Source: Panorpa germanica (Eukaryota > Arthropoda > Insecta > Mecoptera > Panorpidae). From it: DNA of 64,000 nt. Position 1 is the first letter of the stretch. Every line of letters begins with the position of its first letter. Shown here piece after piece: positions 55,901-64,000 of the stretch. The stretch lies in contig OY783208.1 in assembly GCA_963678705.1 (NCBI GenBank), positions 11,076,282 to 11,140,281 of the forward strand, read 5' to 3'. A model generated the notes under the pieces. It did no database searches, had not been told where the DNA came from, and worked only from the letters and a program-made list of their open reading frames with translations. The translations under genes and the position numbers were made by a program.

Positions 55901-57677
55901 TTAGTTGATAGCGTCTTCTGTGGACCGACCCTTCTTGAACCCGTACTGATGTACTGCACTGAGACCCTGGTTCTCGTATGCTGCCTTAATGCGGGTAATC
56001 AATAGCCTCTCAAAGACTTTTCCCATTACTGGAAGTAAGGTAATAGGTCTATAAGAGGTTATGAGATCCTTCGGTTTCTCCTCGTTTTTCAAGAATAGCC
56101 TTAGTAATCCCCGTTTCCATTGTGTCGGAAAACACATTTCCTTTAGACACGTATTATACATTGTTGTTACATATTCCGGTCTTAAACTGAAAAACTTAGT
56201 AAATATTGCACCATCAATTAAATCATGACCGGGCGCTTTGCCTGGTCTGATTTTAAGAATCGCCTCCCCAACCTCGTCAACGGTGAGATCGCTCTCATCG
56301 TCATGACCGCAATAATTTAGGTTCTCTCTGCGTATTGTCTCTTGCTCCCTATTTTCAGACGACGGATCGTCCGCGGGTGCATGATATTCCATTATTTGTT
56401 CAAAGGTGGCATCAAGATCAAGTGTCTCGGCAGTGCCCCCGGGGGTCTTTAACGAGTTAAAGACTTGCCCGCTTTGAATTTTATTTCGAGACAGTTTGTA
56501 TATAAGTCCCCATGGATCGCTATTCCCTACTAATTGGACAAGTGCTTGCCATGATTCCCTTTTCTTGGCCGCTATCGCATTCTTATATTCTCTATCAGCG
56601 TTTTTCATTTCAAAATTTAATGCTGCTATTTCACCCTCGCTAAGGTGCAACCTTCTAGCCCTTTGATAATCTGACCTGGCCCTCAACGAAGATTGTTAGC
56701 TCGTCGTCCCACCAGGGAACGCTTCGCGTTGTCTTGACACGCTTCCTCATTGAGTAAGCACAGGCTCTTTGAATACCGTCGGTTAAGAAGCTTACTTGCT
56801 CCTCAGCACTCAGTGTTTTAAAACCATCGTACGTATAATCAGAGAATAGTTGCAACAACTCTTCTTCAAATAGCGACCAATTTGCCTTTTTAACATTATA
56901 TCTTTGCACTACATATTTATTGTAACTAGGGCTTTCCGTTGAGTATTTCATAGTTATACAACGATGATCACTCGTTGTCCAGCCTTTGTTAACTGTCCAG
57001 TCATTAATTTTACCCACACTGGAGTCTGTTGGTAGGGTGATATCGATGTTTGTTTCGCCTAGCGGGCTGGAAAATGTACTAAGCGGCTGTGTCTTATTCA
57101 AAACGTTCAGTCTGTACTGGGTTAGTAATTCTACTAACTTTTCACCTTTAACGTCAGTTTCGGAACTGTTCCATAATCCAGATTTCGCGTTTGCGTCCAT
57201 GCCAATGATAACATCATTGCCACTAAGAACATTCATCACCTTCGCTATGTACTCCAAGTATGGTTCAATGTCATGACTTTGTTGGCAGTAGATGGAAACT
57301 ACATAAGCGCAACCAAAATCACCTCGGATTTGTGCGCACACACCATGGGTCCAGCAGAGACTTTCAATTTTAAGTACTTCATAATTATTATTGAACACTA
57401 TTATTGCAGCCATGTTAACTTCAGTCGAAGAATTCGATCCTTCCACCACCTTGACTCCTAAACCAAATCCTTTTACTCTGCCGAGCATAGTATACGGTTC
57501 TTGGAGCAAGGCGATATCCATCCCCACTACTTCTGAACGTTCTCTTAATTGATTCATGACTACCCGGCACCGTTGGCCGATTAGCTGAACTATGTTAAGA
57601 TTACTACCTAATAGGCCTTTTAATCGTAGTTTGTTCGAGAGATCGCAATCTCTCTTGCTCTTACAACTTCGGGACAA
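55901..57677 (-). pseudogene. R1-like ORF2: endonuclease and partial reverse transcriptase
   Basis: Endonuclease: NIVQLIGQRCRVVMNQL, ALLQEPY, GMDANAKSGLW and TSDHRCITMKY are R1-clade APE motifs. After a frame change near 56670 the linker and RT start (RARSDYQRARRLHL, KAPGHDLIDG, SYRPITLLPVMGKVFERL, QYGFKKGRSTEDAI) run to 55901. The FADD catalytic box and the rest are absent. The first residues overlap the end of ORF1 in another frame, the arrangement usual for R1-type elements. Confidence 0.82.
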
Positions 57678-58297
57678 TTAGGGTCATAGGTTGGGTGGGT
57701 ATGTGGTTTTTTGCGTTCCCTGCAAGGGCCACAGCTGGGGTTTTCCTTACCCTTTGGGCAATCCTTTTGAGAATGCCCCACAATCCCACAATGTTGACAT
57801 GTTGGTGAATCATGTCTACATTGCTTTGCAATGTGACCAATGCCTAAGCAATGGTAACAACGAGTGATCGCCGTGTAGTCTCTCACTGCGTGAGATTTCC
57901 AGTAGAGAAACACTCTGCCTTTTTGTAGTAGTAGTCTCCGGACTTGTCCTGAGACTTCAATTACCACATTGGCTAGGCTGGGATCGTGTTTAGACTTACG
58001 TACGACTCGTACCTTAGTGGTCTGATCGTACACCTGCTTATCGATTTCTCCATCTCTAAAGTGATTATCATAAATATCATTTATCACATTTCCTTCATTG
58101 CCTGAGAGATTCACACCAAGGATAATCATCTTTGGGCGTATCACCTCCGGCATTTTTGTTCGAAGACCGCATTGTTCAAGTTTTTCGCAATTCTTTAATC
58201 GTTCAAGATCTTGCTCGGATGCCATTTCAACTAATACACTTGAATTACGTATCTTCTTGATATTTTTCACTTTAATGTTAGATAGATGACGTCTCAT
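57620..58297 (-). pseudogene. R1-like ORF1: C-terminal half with three zinc knuckles
   Basis: An open frame contains LSNIKVKNIKKIRNSSVLVE, KVRVVRKSKHDPSLANVVIE and three Cys clusters: CYHCLGIGHIAKQC, CQHCGIVGHSQKDC and CGPCRERKKPHTHPTYDPNC. The first two fit CCHC knuckles and the third is the variant typical of R1-type gag-like proteins. Its N-terminal half is missing. It overlaps the endonuclease frame by about 58 bases. Confidence 0.82.
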
Positions 58298-58365
58298 TAG
58301 GCTATTTACTGCACTCTTTTAGGCGTACAGCCACAGCAGGTCGGTGCGTCAGTCCGAAACTGTAT

Positions 58366-58413
58366 CATCTAATCTAGGTAAATCTAATCTAATCTAGGAA
58401 TCTACATCTAATC
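58366..58413. repeat. Degenerate (ATCTA) short tandem
   Basis: CATCTAATCTAGGTA, AATCTAATCTAATC and TCTACATCTAATC form a short microsatellite-like tract just beyond the R1-like fragment's 5' breakpoint. Confidence 0.65.
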
Positions 58414-59207
58414 ACATGCACATTGCACGAACATGCAAATTACAAACTATTTACCAGCTATGTGTGCGAAGGGAAATTTGCAAGATTACCAAAATCCTAT
58501 CAGTACCTGGAGATAGTTTCAGCGTATAGGGACGTGTTAATGGATGGGGATAATGTTCGACTCTGCCAATAATTGGCGTAGTGACTATTTAAGAAACATA
58601 AGAACATAAGAAAAAAAATTAAATGCCAAAGCTTATTATACATAAGTAAATAAACATACCTAATGCAGCAGTACAACTGCACTATATATTCTTTACAATT
58701 TCTTCATGGCATTTTTGAGCCTTTATAGTTCATATACTGCCCTCTCAATTTAATTTAACATAGTCAATTACGAAATTTCTATAAGTACCAGATAAAGATC
58801 TGGGAATCTGCAGTTTACGATTTAATATTTTGAGTTTGGTATAACTGATCAAAACCTTCTTGATAATATATAAATAACAATATTTTCATTATAAAACATT
58901 AATATATTGAGGTTGTTTCAAAGCTGAAATTTTAATCAAATACTAAGTAAGTAATACCAAATGTGAAACGGCATTAATTATAGTTATCATCATCACCATT
59001 GTATTTTGCCTTAAGAAATGTTTGGTTAGTTTAAGTTCTGTAAGTTGGATTTTAAGGACTGTTCAATGTTTGCTAGTCCTTGGTTCAGCAAACGTCATCA
59101 AGGTGCAGTGTTTAGATTTGAGACAACTATATGAAGAGTTGCAGAAAAAGAGAGTAACAATATTTTCCAAACTGTGAGATCCAGAAACTCTGAATGGTAT
59201 TTTTTTT
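58414..59207. other. Non-coding DNA
   Basis: No supported gene or repeat. A short ATCATCATCACCAT run lies near 58987. Confidence 0.4.
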
Positions 59208-59468
59208 AAAGACTAAAAACTTAAATGATAATACGTTTCCAACATTGATTTTTTTCATTTCATAAAGTTCTTTTCGTCCTGTTTTTCACCGTTCTGATCC
59301 GCTGTTCTCTGCATCTCTTGAGTTGTTTCAAATCTAAATTAAGGCTAACTAATAAAATCATTGTACTCTTTACATTATAGCTAAGTTTCCAAATGTAAAA
59401 CTATTGTTCTGTAAAATCCTTCGGGGTTCATTTGTACGCCGTATAAATTAATAAAAAAATTAAAATTG
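59208..59468 (-). repeat. Dispersed repeat, inverted partner of 1-262
   Basis: Reverse complement of the window's first ~260 bases, with conserved blocks CAACATTGATTTTTTTCATT, AAGTTCTTTTCGT, AATCATTGTACTC and ATAGCTAAGTTTCC. No coding capacity is visible. Confidence 0.7.
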
Positions 59469-59469
59469 A

Positions 59470-61180
59470 ATTACGAGTTTTTTTTTTGTGTTTTCCTAGT
59501 TTTATCAGTCTTTTCAGAACACTTGACAACAGAATTGACATCTGGACCAGTAAAATAAGGATTTAACCTCGGAATGGAAGGTAATAAGCTAAAATCTTCT
59601 ACTTCAGCTTCCAATTTTCAACTTTCCAAAGTTTTCAGATTTCTAAATATTTCTGTCTCATTTTTTCTGCATTTCAATTCATTTTAACTTGAATAAAGTT
59701 TTAGTATTTTTAATTTAGAACCTTGCAAAATTCTATAATGATACCTAAAACTAAAATTAAATTTTCAATTATTACTGATAAAGGAACGGTTATTTATATT
59801 TCGTAAAGTATCATTCCCACTTACTGTTTTATTTTTATTTTGTATTTAATTTAAATTGTATAGCATATGGGATTTTTAACTCACCATTTCTAATTAAAGT
59901 TTTCTTTGTATTTTTAGAACTTTGCAAGATCCAATGCTTCTAAATTTAAAAAGAAAAACTGTATTTTATTATAACCTATGTATGTAAGATTTATATTAAA
60001 ACGAAGTTCAATGTAAGTTTGTCAAAAGTAAAGAAAGTAAAAACAACTTCTATTACTAATTGTTATTGAAAATTGTAAGGCTGGAGTCTACCTACAAAAA
60101 AAAGTACTAAAACACGGTCCATGAATTTTAAGATAGCCAACGTATTTTAAGAGGTAGACTGGTGATTTTTTTATTTAAATTAATGAAAAAGGACTGAACA
60201 TTATTCATCAAGTTCATATTTAACAAGTTCATATTTAAATATTTGTTTAAATAAATTAAATTATCTTTGTTATTGAACAAGTTCATATTTAAATTTTTAA
60301 ATATTTGAATCTTAAGTTGTATATTTTGCATTTTTTGCTTGTTAAAGAAATGGTGGGAATATAAACAAGAGCAGTGGACTACATTTTACCGGAAACATAC
60401 ATTCCAAGCCCACATACTTTACCAGTATTTTATAAAAGACATAATAAAATTCCATTGATTCCTGTCGCCTATATAATTTTTATAGTGAACGCATGTTTTA
60501 TTAATTTTTTTCACATATTCCTAGTATCAGAACCGTTTTTAGTTCACAAGTTTTGCTGCAGATGCAGAGACAAGTTTTACAATACAATTACAACCATGAC
60601 CAATCATAGTTGTTTCGGGTGCATAACAAATGATAGCGAAGGCAATGTAAATACTTACAAAGTAATCAAATATAATAAAACACCCAAATAAACTATGAAC
60701 GGCAATGTACATTTATTTGATATTGACAATTCGAAATTATCAGATCATACGAGAAGGCCTGACTTAAAATAATAATATTATTAAAAGAATTCTTGATATA
60801 AAATGCGAAAACGGGTAATACAGAATAAGACTATTAGAGCAAGTATTGAATATTAGAAATATTATTTAGAAGCGATATGATTGTTACGATCACTGGCGGT
60901 CTTAGCCATTGCGAGGCACTAGGTGACAGATCTTTGCGAAGCACTTGTTCTTTGTGTAATTTATGTAAATTGAAAGTAAGTATTTTTGATGATGATTGAC
61001 GGTAAATGCAAAACTTATGAATAAATAAATGTAGAGTTTTTAAATTTTATATTGGAATATTTATAAAAGTTATAGATTCAATTGCATATCGCGATATTCA
61101 AATACATATAAAGTAATGACTTTCTATTTGGTAGCAGGCGCGGCCCCGAGTGGTTGCCCTTCTTGCTTTTCAAGGAAACT
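59470..61180. other. Mostly non-coding DNA with a local repeat
   Basis: AACAAGTTCATATTTAAAT recurs about three times between 60207 and 60296. The frame at 60374-60691 (105 codons, containing CCRCRDKFYN) is not recognised; it could be an upstream remnant of the transposase at 61189. Confidence 0.4.
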
Positions 61181-61188
61181 TTAATTAG

Positions 61189-61746
61189 GTGAGTCCTTTA
61201 CTAACAGTAGTGGCAGACGGATGCTGTTCTAAGCGATCATATCAGACTAACTGTTCTGCTCTATCCGGTGCTGCAGCAATTGTTGTCTTTTGTACCAAAA
61301 AAGTATTGTATATGAGGATTAAATATAAATACTGCATGATATGCGCTTGTGCTGAAAATAAAGGAGTAGCACCAAGGGAACACAATTGTTATAAAGATTT
61401 TGATGGAACATCTACGAGCATGGAAAGCACCTTTATTTTGGAAGGATTTCGAGAAAGTGAGAGAATGTATGGTGTTAAATTTGCAAAAATTATTGCGGAT
61501 GGTAACAGCAGGGTTTATAATAAATTAATTACGGCACGACCTATCACACACAACAATATCAGTATTGAGAAGATTGAATGTCGTAACCACTTACTTCTAA
61601 ACTTTTGCAGAAAGTTACAAGACTTAGGAAGTAATAGATTAGGAATGGAATACAAAGTTGAACACAGAAAATTAATCACAAAAAATTTACTGCAATTTCG
61701 CAGGGGTAATACGAAAGCCATACAATATAGAAAACATCAGAATTAA
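61189..61746 (+). pseudogene. Mutator-like (Kolobok-type) transposase fragment
   Basis: The frame reads TVVADGCCSKRSYQTNCSAL, with the first catalytic Asp in a D-G-x-x-S-K-R context, then CMICACAENKGVAPREHNCY, TSMESTFILEGFRESERMY and KIIADGNSRVYNKLI. In the last block the usual second catalytic Asp of D-G-D-S is Asn. It then reads IEKIECRNHLL and ends at 61746. The start (GTG) is arbitrary; upstream exons are likely. It is the same broad transposase class as the nested TTAA elements but clearly a different lineage. Truncation and the D-to-N change make it inactive. No inverted ends were found. Confidence 0.7.
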
Positions 61747-61749
61747 AAA

Positions 61750-62266
61750 ATGTCAAATTATGCAGAGATGATGAATTTTTTAATGTTAATATGAAACAAA
61801 AATGAACTCGTTTTTATATGGAATATAAACACTGGCTGAACTTATCGATCCGTGTTTTCCAAGGATCAATAAGAAGTCCATCGTATTTAAAGAAAGAATT
61901 TATAATTTAATTATTTTTATTTCTAGTGATAAGAGCAACCTAGAATACTATGTTCAGAGATATATGAATGTTGAATACAACAATTATAGTGTATTTGTGT
62001 TATATAAAAAAACAAATTCTTTTTATATGTTGATCCTTATCTTAAAGCTTGATCTTTTATTTTATATGCCTTTTTATAAAATAGCAAATATATATATTTT
62101 TTTTATTATTATCTCAATGAGTTAACAGCAATCTGCCAGTGCAGGCAATAAGCTTATGATATGACATATTATAAAAGTGACATGTGAGAGAATCAATCCA
62201 ATGACTGATCTCTGTAATTATTACATTCTATGTTGCAAGATATTCATTCACTGCTTATTTGAGCAC
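61750..62266. other. Non-coding AT-rich DNA
   Basis: No gene was seen. It probably includes the 3' UTR and 3' end of LINE D next to it, but the terminus was not identified. Confidence 0.35.
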
Positions 62267-64000
62267 TTATCTTAGGCCTAAAGCTAAGTCAGCTGGTTGA
62301 CAACGCTTTAATCTACGGATTTCACTGTTATCACTCTCGTATAGTTGGTATGCTAGCACATTTGGGTGATTAGAGAGTCTCTCACTATAATTAACACTGT
62401 ACTGATAAATTACATCGTTGATGGATTCTAGTGGAATGTCCCGCTGAATAACCTCGTTGGATATATAGTATAAGGCGTCAACGATGGGACGTAAAACTTT
62501 ATTTTGAAAACGCTGCAGTATGGAAATATTGGATTTGCTTGCCGTCCCCCAGAGCTGAATTCCGTAAGTCCAGATCGGTTTTAATATAGCCTTATAGAGT
62601 AGTATCTTATTTTCTAATGAAAGTTTCGATTTACGACCTATCATCCAGTACAGCTTACTTAGTTTGAGGCCAAGCTGTTTACGTTTCGTAAAGATATGCT
62701 TCCGCTATGTAAGCTTCTTGTCCAGATGAATACCGAGATATTTAGCATCATCGGATTGTGGTAGTTCGCAGTTGTCAATTTTCACTGGTGTACAGGTTCC
62801 TCTGCGCATGGTAAAAGTTACATGTACGGATTTGGATGCGTTGACTTTTATCCGCCATTTCTTGAGCCATACTTCGATCATGTTGAGGTTGTTCTGAAGA
62901 TACTGTGATGCTAGACGAGGGTCTGTGTGCGATGATAGTACTGCTGTGTCATCAGCAAACGTTGCTACAGTAGTTATTCTTGTAATTGGCAGATCTGCTG
63001 TATAAAGAAGATATAGAGTAGGTCCAAGCACGCTTCCCTGTGGGACTCCTGATTGGATAGGATACAGATCTGTAAACTCGCTACCTTGTTTCACTAGGAA
63101 GTACCTATTTGTCAAATACGATTTTAACAGCTGAAAGTGAGAGTATGGGAGCAACTTTTTTATTTTAAATAAGATTCCTTATGCCATACTTTGTCGAAGG
63201 CTTGCGATATGTCCAGGAAGGCAGCTGAGCAGTATCTTTTTGCGTTCAGATCTTTGTTGATTTTGTTAACAAGTCGATGTACTTGTTCAATAGTTCCGTG
63301 TCTATTCCTGATTCCAAATTGATGCTCAGGGATTAGCTTTCTTGTATCGATTATCTCTTTCAATTTTTTGACATATATTTTTTCAAGAACCTTAGACAAT
63401 ATTGGTAATAAGCTTATAGGCCTGTATGAAGTTACCTCTTCTGGTTTTTTTCCGGGTTTAGGGATCATGATAATTTGGGCAACTTTCCAACTATTTGGGA
63501 AATAGTTTGTTCGAAGTATTGCATTAATTATAAATGTTAATAGTTTTATGCATTTCCATGGTAACTCATGAATGATTCTACCAGTTATTAGATCAAATCC
63601 GGGTGACTTTTTAATGTTTACTTCTTTGGAAATTGTATTTAATAGGTCAGTGTATTTAATTTTTGAATGGGGCAGATCCATTTGGAGAGGAGCATCCAGA
63701 TATTCAGAAATTTCGTTTTCTTCAGCTGCAGATATTTCTGAAGAATATGGTTTAAAAACCTTTTGCAGGTGATTAGCAAACATCAGAGCCTTATCTTTAT
63801 CATTTTTGGCCCATTTATTCTTACCGTCTTTAATAGGTGGGTTGTGCAGGTGAGTACTCTTATGTTTTCGTGTTGCTTTCCATAGCGAGTAGTCTGATGC
63901 CTCAGACGGCGTTAGATTTGCAAGGTAATTTTGAATTTTAAGGTTTTTATATTCTAATAACATGTCTTTCAACTCTTTTGTTGCTCTGTTCAGTTTTCGT
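62267..64000 (-). pseudogene. LINE 'D' (Jockey-like) ORF2, RT region, runs off the window
   Basis: The minus-strand RT continues beyond 64000. 63972-63160 carries the linker and early RT motifs: KKSPGFDLITGRI, SYRPISLLPILSKVLEK, EHQFGIRNRHGTIEQ and DISQAFDKVWHK. One missing base near 63170 shifts the frame. 63154-62705 holds SGVPQGSVLGPTLY and the catalytic FADDTAVL. A TAG at 62705-62707, in place of a likely Trp, interrupts; the same frame runs on to 62267 with LYKAILKPIWTYGIQLWG and a complete C-terminus. With one stop and one frameshift over 1.7 kb, it is the least decayed LINE here. Confidence 0.85.

Larger units (their letters stand above)
55901..58300 (-). mobile_element. R1-like LINE, truncated at both ends
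   Basis: Minus-strand order: ORF1 C-terminal part (58297-57620), endonuclease (57677-56655), RT N-terminal half (56686-55901). The RT ends abruptly after QYGFKKGRSTEDAI, before the catalytic FADD box, and is followed immediately by an ORF1 fragment of the same family. The 5' side breaks off inside ORF1 at about 58300. Recombination between two copies, or two truncated insertions, could explain the layout. Confidence 0.8.

Overview
The window looks like repeat-dense, AT-rich nuclear DNA from an arthropod, most likely an insect. The evidence is spliced transposase exons with GT/AG introns, several Jockey- and R1-like non-LTR retrotransposons, a Helitron, a THAP/P-element-like transposon, TTAA-target DNA transposons and MITE-like inverted repeats. 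There are no operons, ribosome binding sites or bacterial genes. I found no intact single-copy host gene. Almost every recognisable coding stretch is a transposable-element (TE) protein or a duplicated gene fragment. The species cannot be named from the sequence.

Layout. 0-4.8 kb: dispersed repeats and a decayed Merlin/IS1016-like transposase. About 4.78-10.56 kb (left arm) and 21.49-25.91 plus 36.38-37.76 kb (right arm) form a large inverted duplication. Each arm carries two convergent gene remnants: an LRR-like gene and an unrecognised multi-exon gene. The 10.6-21.5 kb spacer holds MITE-like and TIR elements and a family of shared subterminal repeats. The right arm is split at one TTAA by a 10.46 kb block (25913-36375). 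The left arm keeps the empty site.

The block is a three-level nest of one transposon family, each copy sitting in a TTAA of the next. The outer copy encodes a spliced DDE transposase of the Mutator-like/Kolobok kind, continuous with a DEDDh 3'-5' exonuclease. The middle and inner copies are ~2.4 kb deletion derivatives. A 1.76 kb Helitron derivative sits in a transposase intron of the outer copy; its empty site is preserved in the two inner copies.

37.84-39.97 kb is a P-element-like THAP transposon with inverted termini and a target duplication. 40.4-64 kb is a retrotransposon graveyard with every recognisable LINE on the minus strand: a Jockey-like element with its 5' UTR, a second Jockey-like element interrupted by a third (13 bp target duplication, reading frame restored across it), two pieces of an R1-like element, and a fairly young Jockey-like element running off the right end. 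Another Mutator-like transposase remnant is at 61.2 kb.

For the reader: most 'genes' here are TE products or broken duplicates. The window's value is its clear record of insertion order: inverted duplication, then Kolobok-like insertion into one arm, then self-insertion twice and Helitron insertion.
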